Source: Nitrosospira multiformis
GTDB lineage: Bacteria > Pseudomonadota > Gammaproteobacteria > Burkholderiales > UBA11063
Length of the DNA: 14,650 nt
Assembly: GCA_020726205.1 (NCBI GenBank)
Contig: DYTA01000017.1
Location: 1-14,650 of the forward strand
Direction of reading: 5' to 3'
Below are positions 7,203 to 13,886 of the stretch, in pieces; positions within the stretch are counted from its first letter, which is position 1, and the number at the start of each line of letters is the position of its first letter. Made by a program: the position numbers and the translations under genes. The notes beneath the pieces were generated by a model that saw only the letters and a list, made by a program, of their open reading frames with translations, did no database searches and had not been told where the DNA came from.

Positions 7203-7869
7203 AATTGCGTTCTCCAAAAATTTTACTACCAATACGAATTAAACTTGCACCGTTATCAATTGCTATTTGATAATCTTGAGACATTCCCATTGATAATTGG
7301 TTTATCTCAAATCCAAGTTGATTTAATTGCTTTAAATAATTATTTAGCTTTTTAAATTGCTGTTGGATTAAGTGTTGGTCGATGCTTTCTGCTGCCATTC
7401 CCATTAGCCCCATTAATTGTAGTTTGGGTAATTGCTTAATCTGTAATGCTAACTCATGAATTTCAGCGAAAGTTTTTAACCCATGTTTACTAGTTTCATT
7501 GCTAATATTTACCTCAATTAAAATTTTTAGTTTAGGTGCGCTATCTGAACGTTGATCGTTGAGTCGTTTTGCATGTGATATTTTAGTTATAGTATGTACC
7601 CAATTTGCGTAGCTAGAAATAATTTTAGTTTTATTGCTTTGAATGTGACCAATAAAATGCCATTCAATATCTAAATGTTTTAATTCTTCAGCTTTGGTTG
7701 CAAATTCTTGGGCATAATTCTCACCAAATTGTTTTTGTCCTGCTTGGTAAGCTTCTTCAATAGCGAGTGTTGGAAAGTTCTTACTAACTGCAATTAGTTC
7801 AACTATTCTATTTTGAGATTGTTGTTTGATTTCATTTTTTATTTTGAGTATGTTTTCTGCAATAGTCAT
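7189..7869 (-). CDS. yggS: YggS/PROSC family pyridoxal-phosphate homeostasis protein
   Basis: A 226-residue PLP-binding TIM-barrel protein of the YggS/YlmE/PROSC family. These have no known catalytic reaction but buffer free PLP and influence amino-acid and keto-acid balance. K30 in LIAVSKNFP (25-33) is the PLP Schiff-base lysine. FGENYAQE, WHFIGHIQSNK, LMGLMGM and LSMGMSQDYQIAI, then LIRIGSKIFGERNY, are the family signatures in order, ending in the phosphate-binding segment. The start MTIAENI is standard for the family, although no clear Shine-Dalgarno sequence precedes it. The promoter with an extended -10 lies about 37 bases upstream. The downstream proC overlaps by 14 bases, the classic PLP/proline pair found beside pilT in Pseudomonas. 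Confidence 0.93.
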   Translation of the reverse strand: MTIAENILKIKNEIKQQSQNRIVELIAVSKNFPTLAIEEAYQAGQKQFGENYAQEFATKAEELKHLDIEWHFIGHIQSNKTKIISSYANWVHTITKISHAKRLNDQRSDSAPKLKILIEVNISNETSKHGLKTFAEIHELALQIKQLPKLQLMGLMGMAAESIDQHLIQQQFKKLNNYLKQLNQLGFEINQLSMGMSQDYQIAIDNGASLIRIGSKIFGERNYDNN

Positions 7870-7905
7870 TTTGTTTTATGTGAAAAAGTTAATTATATTT
7901 CGGCT

Positions 7906-7914
7906 ATTATAGCA
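7906..7914 (-). promoter_or_regulatory. Extended -10 promoter for yggS-proC
   Basis: The minus strand reads TGCTATAAT, a perfect extended -10. A weak -35-like TCGAAA lies about 18 bases further upstream. Transcription would begin near 7900, giving a leader of about 30 bases before the ATG at 7869. Confidence 0.65.
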
Positions 7915-7994
7915 TAGCTAATTAATTTTTCGAGCTGACATTTGTGATTCAAAGCTGTTTGTTGTAACAAGTGATTTAGTTTGTTAATTTTTAA

Positions 7995-8003
7995 TGATAT
8001 AAT
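7995..8003 (+). promoter_or_regulatory. Extended -10 promoter for pilT-pilU
   Basis: TGATATAAT forms an extended -10 with a perfect TATAAT hexamer (7998-8003). The -35 position is poor. The start of transcription would be near 8010, with a leader of about 50 bases containing AGGAA at 8044-8048 before the pilT ATG (8059). Confidence 0.55.
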
Positions 8004-8058
8004 TAGTACCTTATACGATTAAAATAATATTAATTCCATCTTTAGGAAATAAAAATAA

Positions 8059-9105
8059 ATGGATATTACTGAGTTACTAACATTTGGTGTGGCAAACAAG
8101 TCTTCTGATTTACATTTATCTAGTGGTTTACCACCTATGCTACGTGTAAATGGGGAAATTCGTAAAGTAAATTTACCGCCATTAGAACCAAATGAAGTCA
8201 AAAATATGGTGTATGATGTCATGAATGATAATACACGCAAAATTTTTGAGCAAAATATGGAAGTTGATTTTGCATTTGAAATTCCTAATGTTTCACGTTT
8301 TCGTGCTAATATATTTATGCAAACAAGAGGTATTGGTGCAGTATTTAGAACAATTCCTTCAAAAATTCTTTCTCTAGATAAATTAAATGCACCTGCTATT
8401 TTTAGAGAAATAGCTAGTTATAATAAAGGTATGGTATTAGTAACTGGTCCAACAGGTTCGGGTAAATCAACGACATTAGCTGCAATGGTTGATTTTATTA
8501 ATGAAACTGATTATCAACATATATTAACAGTTGAAGATCCTGTAGAGTTTGTTCATACTAGTAAACGTAGTTTGATTAATCAGCGTGAATTAAATACTCA
8601 TACTAAAAGTTTTGCTAATGCTTTAAAATCTGCATTACGTGAAGATCCTGATTCAATTTTAGTTGGTGAGATGCGAGATTTGGAAACTATTCGTTTAGCT
8701 TTAACTGGTGCAGAAACTGGTCATTTAGTCTTTGGTACACTACATACTTCGTCTGCAGCTAAAACAATAGATCGGATTATTGATGTTTTTCCTGCTGCAG
8801 AAAAAGATATGGTCAGAGTTATGTTGTCGGAGAGTTTAAGAGCGGTTATTTCTCAGCTATTAATTAAGAAAAAAGATGGTTCAGGACGTGTTGCTTGTCA
8901 TGAAATTATGATTGTTAATTCAGCTATTAAAAATTTAATTCGAGAAAATAAAATATCTCAGATTAACTCAGCATTACAAACTGGGCAGCAGTATGGAATG
9001 CAAACTATGGATCAAAGCTTATTAAAAGCAGTTAAATCAGGTGAAGTAAGCGTTGATGATGCCATCATATATGCAGTACAAAAAGAATTATTTTTTGATT
9101 TATAA
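8059..9105 (+). CDS. pilT: PilT, type IV pilus retraction ATPase
   Basis: PilT is the cytoplasmic hexameric ATPase at the base of the type IV pilus that powers pilin disassembly, giving twitching motility and aiding DNA uptake. The 348-residue protein has the N-terminal PAS-like region starting SSDLHLSSGLPPMLRVNG (15-32) and Walker A GPTGSGKST (130-138). Next come the Asp box TVEDPVEF, Walker B LVGEMRDLETIRLAL, the His box GHLVFGTLHTSSA and the AIRNLIRE-type motif SAIKNLIRENK, which is specific to retraction motors. All match active PilT. The ATG is preceded by AGGAA about 10 bases upstream. It is the first gene of a close-spaced operon; pilU follows after 18 bases. Confidence 0.97.
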   Translation: MDITELLTFGVANKSSDLHLSSGLPPMLRVNGEIRKVNLPPLEPNEVKNMVYDVMNDNTRKIFEQNMEVDFAFEIPNVSRFRANIFMQTRGIGAVFRTIPSKILSLDKLNAPAIFREIASYNKGMVLVTGPTGSGKSTTLAAMVDFINETDYQHILTVEDPVEFVHTSKRSLINQRELNTHTKSFANALKSALREDPDSILVGEMRDLETIRLALTGAETGHLVFGTLHTSSAAKTIDRIIDVFPAAEKDMVRVMLSESLRAVISQLLIKKKDGSGRVACHEIMIVNSAIKNLIRENKISQINSALQTGQQYGMQTMDQSLLKAVKSGEVSVDDAIIYAVQKELFFDL

Positions 9106-9123
9106 GTTAGGGAGTAGATTTTA

Positions 9124-10290
9124 ATGGCAATTCAAGTAAATATGATCCGTGAGATTGAAAGCGCACGCTTGTTTATGAATTATTTACTCAAAAAAGCGAT
9201 TGCAGTTGGTGCTGATGATACTTTTATTATTTCTAATTTTGCTCCAGCCTTTAAAATAGATGGTCAATTATCTCCGCAATTTAATGAATTATTAACCGCT
9301 GAACAGAGTAAATTATTAGTATTTTCAATTATGAATGATCACCAGCGTCGAATTTATGATGCAGAAAAAGAAGTAAATTTTGCAATTTCTCATCCTGATG
9401 GTGGTCGTTTTCGGGTAAACGCTTATCTTGAACAGGGCAAGTGTGCAATGGTTTTGCGTAAAATTAATATCAAAGTTCCAACCCTGACAGATTTAAATAT
9501 GCCTACTGTTTTGGCTGATTTAGCGATGGAACGTAAAGGTTTAATTTTAGTTGTTGGTATGACTGGATCTGGTAAATCAACAACTTTGGCAGCTATGCTA
9601 GATCATCGCAATAAAAATTCGCATGGTCATATTTTATCCATTGAAGATCCTGTTGAGTTTGTGCATCAGCATCAGAATTGTATCATGTCACAACGAGAAG
9701 TTGGTGTTGATACTGATTCATGGCATAATGCAATTAAATCAGCCTTGCGTCAAGCTCCAAATGTTGTGTTAATTGGTGAAATTCGTGATGAAGAAGCTAT
9801 GGATTATGCTTTGCAATTTGCAGAAACTGGGCATTTATGTGTAGCAACAATTCATGCAACCAATGCTATTCAAGCCATCGAACGTATTGTGAATTTATTT
9901 CCAATAGAAAAACATCATCAGGTATTTATGCACTTATCATTAAATTTAAAGGCAATTGTTGGTCAGAGATTAATTCAAAAAGTTGGTGGTAAAGGACGTG
10001 CACCAGCATTAGAGATTTTAATTAATACATCTACTGTTGCTGATTATATTTTTAAACAGCAGTTTGACCCGATTAAAGAAGTTATGATTAAATCTAGTGA
10101 CTTAGGTATGCAAACTTTTGATCAGGCTTTATTTAAACTATATGAAGATGGTTTAATTAGTTATGAAGAAGCATTAAAAAATGCAGATAGTTTAAATGAT
10201 GTTAAGATGAGAATAAAATTAGATAGTACTCGTCGTCGTAGCGAGGCCGCAGAATTAAATGAACCAAGCATTGGTTTGAAAATACTTTAA
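9124..10290 (+). CDS. pilU: PilU, accessory type IV pilus retraction ATPase
   Basis: PilU is a PilT paralogue that assists retraction and in studied species works with PilT. The 388 residues include Walker A GMTGSGKST (145-153), Asp box SIEDPVEFVHQHQNC, Walker B VLIGEIRDEEAMDYAL and His box GHLCVATIHATNA, followed by AIERIVNLFP. The long basic C-terminal tail after residue 350 (KMRIKLDSTRRRSEAAELN) is characteristic of PilU and absent from PilT. The ATG is preceded by AGGGAG (9109-9114) at good spacing in the 18-base gap after pilT. The stop overlaps the ribosome-binding site of the nitroreductase gene, so the operon continues. Confidence 0.96.
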   Translation: MAIQVNMIREIESARLFMNYLLKKAIAVGADDTFIISNFAPAFKIDGQLSPQFNELLTAEQSKLLVFSIMNDHQRRIYDAEKEVNFAISHPDGGRFRVNAYLEQGKCAMVLRKINIKVPTLTDLNMPTVLADLAMERKGLILVVGMTGSGKSTTLAAMLDHRNKNSHGHILSIEDPVEFVHQHQNCIMSQREVGVDTDSWHNAIKSALRQAPNVVLIGEIRDEEAMDYALQFAETGHLCVATIHATNAIQAIERIVNLFPIEKHHQVFMHLSLNLKAIVGQRLIQKVGGKGRAPALEILINTSTVADYIFKQQFDPIKEVMIKSSDLGMQTFDQALFKLYEDGLISYEEALKNADSLNDVKMRIKLDSTRRRSEAAELNEPSIGLKIL

Positions 10291-10301
10291 GGAGTGACTT
10301 A

Positions 10302-10967
10302 ATGAATGTTAGTGATGCTTTAATTAATCGTAAATCAGTACGTGCTTTCTTAGATAAACCAGTTAGTCAAGATGATATTCATAAAATTTTACAGTTTGCA
10401 CGTCAATCACCATCAGGTACTAATACTCAGCCGTGGAAAGTTGCGGTTGTAACAGGTAACACAAAGCAAAAATTAGATAATGCAATGATTGAAGCATTCA
10501 GAAGTGGTACTGAAAAGGTTTTAGACTATAATTATTATCCAAGTTCATTACCAACAGAAATGAAACGTCGTAGATTAGCTTGTGGATTGCAAATGTATCA
10601 AACCCTTGGGATTACTCGCCAAGAACCAGAGAAAAGAATTGAACAATGGGTACAAAATTATAGCGCTTTTGGTGCGCCTATTGTATTGTATTTTTTCACG
10701 AACCGTATGCTAGAAAAAGGCTCATATCTTGACTGTGGAATGTTTATTCAATCTGTGGCATTAATGGCTGAAGAACTTGGTTTGTCTAGTTGTATTCAGG
10801 CTGCATTGGCAGAATATCCTCAGTTAGTTCGTGAACATTTGAATTATACAGATGATAATTTATTATTGTGCGGTATGGCTATAGGTTATGAGAATAAAGA
10901 TGCCGTAATTAATAGTTATCGAACGGTGCGTGAGGATGTTGAGCAGTTTACACGTTTTTTTGACTAG
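10302..10967 (+). CDS. Nitroreductase-family FMN oxidoreductase
   Basis: A 221-residue member of the FMN-dependent nitroreductase superfamily, which reduces nitroaromatics, quinones or enones with NAD(P)H; the true substrate is unknown. The N-terminal RKSVRAFLDKPV (10-21) and ARQSPSGTNTQPWKVAVVTG (34-53) are the FMN-binding signatures. GMFIQSVALMAEELGLSSC in the second half and the C-terminal CGMAIGYENKDAVINSYRT complete the fold. The style is closest to PnbA/NfnB-type enzymes. AAGGAG (10289-10294) overlaps the pilU stop and sits ideally before the ATG, so the gene is expressed with pilTU. No functional link to pili is evident. Confidence 0.92.
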   Translation: MNVSDALINRKSVRAFLDKPVSQDDIHKILQFARQSPSGTNTQPWKVAVVTGNTKQKLDNAMIEAFRSGTEKVLDYNYYPSSLPTEMKRRRLACGLQMYQTLGITRQEPEKRIEQWVQNYSAFGAPIVLYFFTNRMLEKGSYLDCGMFIQSVALMAEELGLSSCIQAALAEYPQLVREHLNYTDDNLLLCGMAIGYENKDAVINSYRTVREDVEQFTRFFD

Positions 10968-10971
10968 CTTT

Positions 10972-10978
10972 GAGGTGG
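10972..10978 (+). promoter_or_regulatory. Ribosome-binding site deciding the TTG start of the thioesterase
   Basis: GAGGTGG lies 3-9 bases before TTG 10982. It would fall inside the coding sequence if the upstream TTG at 10970 were used, so it argues for the shorter protein. Confidence 0.6.
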
Positions 10979-10981
10979 TTT

Positions 10982-11395
10982 TTGTCTAAAAAATTATTAC
11001 ATAGACATGAGTTTGTCATTCGTTGGGGTGATATGGATGCATATAATCACCTCAATAATACTGCATATTTTTTGTATATTCAAGAGGCTAGATTTGAATT
11101 ATTACGTCATTATAATCTTGATTATGATGGTAAAGCTCAATGTGCACCGATTTTATTGCATACAAGTTTTAGTTTTAAAAGACAAGTTACATATCCTGAA
11201 TCCATAATTGTTGAGACTTATTTAGTTAAGATTGACCGAAAGAAGGTTTATTTGGAGCATGTAATTAAATCTTCAACACAAAATAATTTAATCTATGGTG
11301 TTGGTGATGCTTTAGTTATGTGGTACAACTTTCAACGTGGAGTAACTGTTATGCCGCCAGATAAAATTTATTTATTTTTAGCTGATGATTCATGA
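10982..11395 (+). CDS. Hotdog-fold acyl-CoA thioesterase (4HBT family), TTG start
   Basis: A small (about 137 residues) single-domain thioesterase of the YbgC/FadM/4-hydroxybenzoyl-CoA thioesterase type, hydrolysing acyl- or aryl-CoA esters in the cytoplasm. The active-site segment near the N-terminus reads IRWGDMDAYNHLNNTAYFLY, with the expected Asp and HLNN. The helix EARFELL and the strand segment SFSFKRQVTYPESIIVETYL follow. No ATG precedes the motif. The TTG at 10982 is favoured because GAGGTGG (10972-10978) sits a few bases before it; an earlier TTG at 10970 would lie on that ribosome site. It begins 14 bases after the nitroreductase stop as the last gene of the pilTU group. Its 3' end overlaps the convergent membrane-protein gene by 28 bases. 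Confidence 0.85.
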   Translation: MSKKLLHRHEFVIRWGDMDAYNHLNNTAYFLYIQEARFELLRHYNLDYDGKAQCAPILLHTSFSFKRQVTYPESIIVETYLVKIDRKKVYLEHVIKSSTQNNLIYGVGDALVMWYNFQRGVTVMPPDKIYLFLADDS

Positions 11396-11943
11396 TATAA
11401 TTTTTTCACTATATCTGGTAATTTACGGTTTAGCCAAACAGCAATTCCTAAACATAAATAATATAAGATAGTGTTCCACCAAATTGATTGATAATAGGTG
11501 CTATAACTCATTAATAACGATGGTATGGCAGAAATTGATAAGCAAATTCCCCACATTATCGTCAATATATTATTAATTTTTATAAAAAGTGGTGAACTCC
11601 ATTTTTCTGGTGAAACTTGTAGTTTGGCATATTGTAATGTAAATGGCTTACCGACAATTAGGCTTATCCAAATTATTAGTGGAATGGTGCAGTTAAGTAA
11701 AACATGAGGATTATTAATAATCCATTTACATATATTAAAGTAACCATTGACTCCAATTATGCTAAAGCATATTATTGATCCCCATGAAAAAATGAATCCA
11801 TTGCGTAGCTCATACCAATTAATAATTAGCGATATAAAAATAGCGCAAACGCTGGCTTCAAGAATTGCTGGTGTATTATTTTTATATAACATTGAAAATA
11901 TAACCCATGGAATAAATCCAGCTACTATTCCTAGTTTTTTCAT
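11368..11943 (-). CDS. Hypothetical integral membrane protein, six predicted helices
   Basis: A 191-residue inner-membrane protein of unknown function. Hydrophobic segments lie at about residues 4-19, 27-44, 50-70, 80-98, 125-145 and 153-170. Between helices 4 and 5 is the cytoplasm-like loop GKPFTLQYAKLQVSPEKWSS followed by PLFIKINNILTIMWG. This GxPFTLQYA...V.PE.W pattern is a recurring feature of uncharacterised proteobacterial membrane proteins, so the gene is probably real and conserved. The C-terminus is short and basic. The ATG has only a weak GAG-type ribosome site, and a TGATAAAAT promoter element lies upstream. It is convergent with the thioesterase gene and the last 28 bases overlap. 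No operon partner is seen. Confidence 0.8.
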   Translation of the reverse strand: MKKLGIVAGFIPWVIFSMLYKNNTPAILEASVCAIFISLIINWYELRNGFIFSWGSIICFSIIGVNGYFNICKWIINNPHVLLNCTIPLIIWISLIVGKPFTLQYAKLQVSPEKWSSPLFIKINNILTIMWGICLSISAIPSLLMSYSTYYQSIWWNTILYYLCLGIAVWLNRKLPDIVKKLYHESSAKNK

Positions 11944-11979
11944 ATAGAATTTCTCATCATAATAAATCAGTAAAGTGAA

Positions 11980-11988
11980 ATTTTATCA
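11980..11988 (-). promoter_or_regulatory. Candidate extended -10 for the membrane-protein gene
   Basis: The minus strand reads TGATAAAAT, about 37 bases before the ATG at 11943. The -35 region (TTATGA at 17-base spacing) is poor, so confidence is low. Confidence 0.4.
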
Positions 11989-12082
11989 TAAAGATTTAAA
12001 AATCATAAGTTAATTGAGAGATGTTTTTAGTTTTAACAAGTAGTGATGGTTAATTTTTCTATTAAATGATAACTCTAGTATA

Positions 12083-12091
12083 TGCTATAAT
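12083..12091 (+). promoter_or_regulatory. Extended -10 promoter for bamE-dapB
   Basis: TGCTATAAT is a perfect extended -10, identical to the yggS element. The -35 site (TAAATG) is weak. Transcription would begin near 12098, leaving a leader of about 50 bases. The divergent 207-base region between 11944 and 12150 holds this promoter, the candidate one for the membrane protein, and nothing else I can recognise. Confidence 0.6.
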
Positions 12092-12150
12092 TAACAAGGT
12101 ATTTGAAGGTTTAAGTTTTATTTAAAATAAATTTTTTGGTAGTAAAATAA

Positions 12151-12513
12151 ATGAAGTTATTCAGAAATAGTGTTGTTATATATCTATATTGTATTATTGC
12201 TATCTTAATTGTTGGGTGTGGTGGGGTTAAATTTTCAGAGTGGCGTTTCCCTTACATGTACCCAGTTCAACAAGGAAACTATATTACTAGTAGTCAAATA
12301 AATCAATTAAAACTTGGCATGACAAAAGATCAGGTCGCTATGTTAATAGGGCATCCAGTTAATCAGTTTATGTTTAATCAAAACCAATGGAACTATATGT
12401 TTCAACAAAATACAAATGATAAATTAGTAAAAAGCTATAATGTAAATCTTAATTTTAATGAGTCAAATATATTGTTATCCGTAGAATCAGTTGGTCAAGT
12501 TTTTGCAAAATAA
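12151..12513 (+). CDS. bamE: BamE (OmlA/SmpA) outer-membrane assembly lipoprotein
   Basis: BamE is a small outer-membrane lipoprotein of the BAM complex that stabilises the BamA-BamD interaction during beta-barrel protein insertion. The 120-residue precursor has a hydrophobic signal (about 8-22) ending in the lipobox IVGC, with C23 as the lipidated residue. The mature part shows the SmpA/OmlA pattern: YMYPVQQGNYITSSQI, then LKLGMTKDQVAMLIGHPV, the aromatic FNQNQWNYMF and a final beta strand LNFNESNILLSVE. Length is normal. The ATG has only a weak GGTAG-type ribosome site. dapB follows after 12 bases; the omlA-dapB pair is a familiar betaproteobacterial arrangement. Confidence 0.92.
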   Translation: MKLFRNSVVIYLYCIIAILIVGCGGVKFSEWRFPYMYPVQQGNYITSSQINQLKLGMTKDQVAMLIGHPVNQFMFNQNQWNYMFQQNTNDKLVKSYNVNLNFNESNILLSVESVGQVFAK

Positions 12514-12525
12514 TAAGGTGGTAAA

Positions 12526-13281
12526 ATGTTAAATGTGGCAATTAATGGTGCGACTGGGCGCATGGGGAAAGAGTTATTATCTATAATTGAGGAAGATAAT
12601 AAATATAGTTTGGCGTTTGCTAAATCTCAAGATGTTGCAAATGGAATTATTAATGCATTACCAAATAATTGTATTCCTGATGTAGTTATTGATTTTTCTA
12701 GTCCTAGTTCAACTTTAGAGTTATTAGCATGGTGTGTAGAACAAAATGTTCCATTAGTAATTGGTACAACTGGATTTAATGATGAGCAATTGAATGTGAT
12801 ACAAGCAGCTAGTACTCACATTCCAGTTTTATTATCGCCAAATATGTCATTATCGGTAAATGTATTATTTAAAGTTTCTCAGTTAGTTGCTAGGTCTTTA
12901 AGTGATTCTGAGGTGGAAATCATTGAAAGTCACCATCGTTTTAAAAAAGATGCACCATCTGGTACAGCTATTCGTTTGGGTGAAGTTATCGCTAATTCTC
13001 GTGGAGATAATTTTGTTGATGTTGCTAAATTTAATCGTACAGGTGTAGAAAATGAGACAAGATACGCTAAAGAGATAGGTTTTTCTGTGATTCGTGGTGG
13101 TGATATTATTGGTAAGCATACTGCAATGTTTTTAACTGCAGGTGAGGAGTTATCATTAACGAGTGAAATAACTGATCGTAAATGTTTTGCGACAGGCGCG
13201 TTAAAAGCAGCGGCGTTTATAGTAAATAAAAAGTATGGATTATTTAATATGGATGATGTATTAGGTTTAAAAAATATTTGA
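12526..13281 (+). CDS. dapB: DapB, 4-hydroxy-tetrahydrodipicolinate reductase
   Basis: DapB reduces 4-hydroxy-tetrahydrodipicolinate with NAD(P)H in the diaminopimelate/lysine pathway and so feeds peptidoglycan synthesis. The N-terminal VAINGATGRMGKELL (4-18) is the Rossmann dinucleotide loop. VIDFSSPSSTLELLAWC and PLVIGTTGF are the next conserved strands. The catalytic/substrate motif reads ESHHRFKKDAPSGTA, and GGDIIGKHTAMF is the C-terminal signature. At 251 residues it is some 15-20 shorter than typical proteobacterial DapB, because the segment between the first Rossmann helix and VIDFS is compressed; all catalytic motifs remain. AAGGTGG (12515-12521) provides a good ribosome site. It is co-transcribed with bamE. 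Confidence 0.95.
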   Translation: MLNVAINGATGRMGKELLSIIEEDNKYSLAFAKSQDVANGIINALPNNCIPDVVIDFSSPSSTLELLAWCVEQNVPLVIGTTGFNDEQLNVIQAASTHIPVLLSPNMSLSVNVLFKVSQLVARSLSDSEVEIIESHHRFKKDAPSGTAIRLGEVIANSRGDNFVDVAKFNRTGVENETRYAKEIGFSVIRGGDIIGKHTAMFLTAGEELSLTSEITDRKCFATGALKAAAFIVNKKYGLFNMDDVLGLKNI

Positions 13282-13309
13282 AGCAAGTTAGTTAATTCTG
13301 TTTATTACA

Positions 13310-13318
13310 TGCTAGAAT
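13310..13318 (+). promoter_or_regulatory. Candidate extended -10 promoter for the gspGHI genes
   Basis: TGCTAGAAT resembles the other extended -10 elements of the window with one changed base in the hexamer. There is no good -35. Transcription would begin near 13325, giving a leader of about 35 bases that contains AAAGG (13345-13349) before the gspG ATG (13360). No terminator-like hairpin lies between dapB and this site, so some read-through is possible. Confidence 0.45.
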
Positions 13319-13359
13319 ATCGTATATTTTATGTTTTTATATGGAAAGGTTGATAAATT

Positions 13360-13794
13360 ATGCAAAAAATACAACAAAAAACATCTGGTTTTACGTTAAT
13401 TGAAATCATGGTTGTAATTGTTATTATGGGAATTATGGCTGCTTTAGTAGTGCCTCGTGTAATGGGAAGTACTGATGACGCTCGTAAGTCAGCAGCTTTA
13501 TCAGATGTAAAAAGTCTAAAAACAGCATTAGATTTATATAAGCTGGATAATACTCGTTATCCTACTCAACAGCAAGGTTTAGACGCTCTGGTTAATAAGC
13601 CAACAGTTGCGCCTATTCCTAAAAATTATAAACCAAATGGTTATTTAGATAAATTACCGCAAGATCCATGGGGTAATCAGTACCAATACCAAAATCCAGG
13701 TAAACACGGTGAAATTGATATCTATAGTTTTGGTCAGGATGGATCAACTTCAGCTGGTGAAAATGGTACAACTGTGATTGGTAACTGGCAATAG
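13360..13794 (+). CDS. gspG: GspG, major pseudopilin of the type II secretion system
   Basis: GspG subunits form the T2SS pseudopilus that pushes folded exoproteins through the outer-membrane secretin. The prepilin signal reads KTSG|FTLIEIMVVIVIMGIMAAL, with peptidase cleavage expected after G10 and the essential glutamate at mature position 5 (E15). The long N-terminal helix continues with RKSAALSDVKSLKTALDLYK. The GspG-specific region YPTQQQGLDALV, LPQDPWGNQYQY and IDIYSFGQDG follows. At 144 residues the length is normal. The C-terminal calcium loop is altered: the segment before NW reads ENGTTVIG, with V139 where GspG proteins usually have the Asp of ADI. A long stem-loop follows the stop before gspH. 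Confidence 0.95.
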   Translation: MQKIQQKTSGFTLIEIMVVIVIMGIMAALVVPRVMGSTDDARKSAALSDVKSLKTALDLYKLDNTRYPTQQQGLDALVNKPTVAPIPKNYKPNGYLDKLPQDPWGNQYQYQNPGKHGEIDIYSFGQDGSTSAGENGTTVIGNWQ

Positions 13795-13828
13795 ATTATC
13801 GTTAAATTTTATAATATGAAATAATTAA

Positions 13829-13854
13829 TACACGAGTTAGATTTAACTCGTGTA
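13829..13854 (+). terminator. Stem-loop between gspG and gspH (attenuator or mRNA-stabilising hairpin)
   Basis: An 11-bp perfect stem (TACACGAGTTA at 13829-13839 with TAACTCGTGTA at 13844-13854) closes a four-base loop GATT. The following bases AACTTCTTGCTTTT are only moderately U-rich, so termination would be partial. A hairpin here would lower gspH and gspI relative to gspG, or protect the gspG 3' end, which fits the higher need for the major pseudopilin. It is predicted from base pairing only. Confidence 0.65.
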
Positions 13855-13886
13855 ACTTCTTGCTTTTATAAAGATATAAATACTTT

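Noticed and set aside
7203..7232. Ten-residue N-terminal extension of ProC
   Set aside because: The GGAGA ribosome site falls inside this extension and the family begins right at the Rossmann strand, so the start at 7202 is preferred.
7962..7970. TTGTAACAA as an operator between yggS and pilT
   Set aside because: A short near-palindrome in AT-rich DNA with no second copy nearby is not distinguishable from chance.
11393..11418. Weak GATATA/TATATC hairpin with a T-run as terminator after the thioesterase gene
   Set aside because: The stem is only six AT-rich pairs with the T-run in the loop instead of after the stem, so it should not terminate.
12930..13286. Antisense open frames of 118 and 73 codons opposite dapB
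   Set aside because: They are mirror frames of a well-conserved gene with no ribosome site or recognisable protein features.
13810..13815. TATAAT as a separate gspH promoter
   Set aside because: There is no TG extension and the only -35-like hexamer is poorly matched with 19-base spacing; the downstream stem-loop would also lie in its leader.
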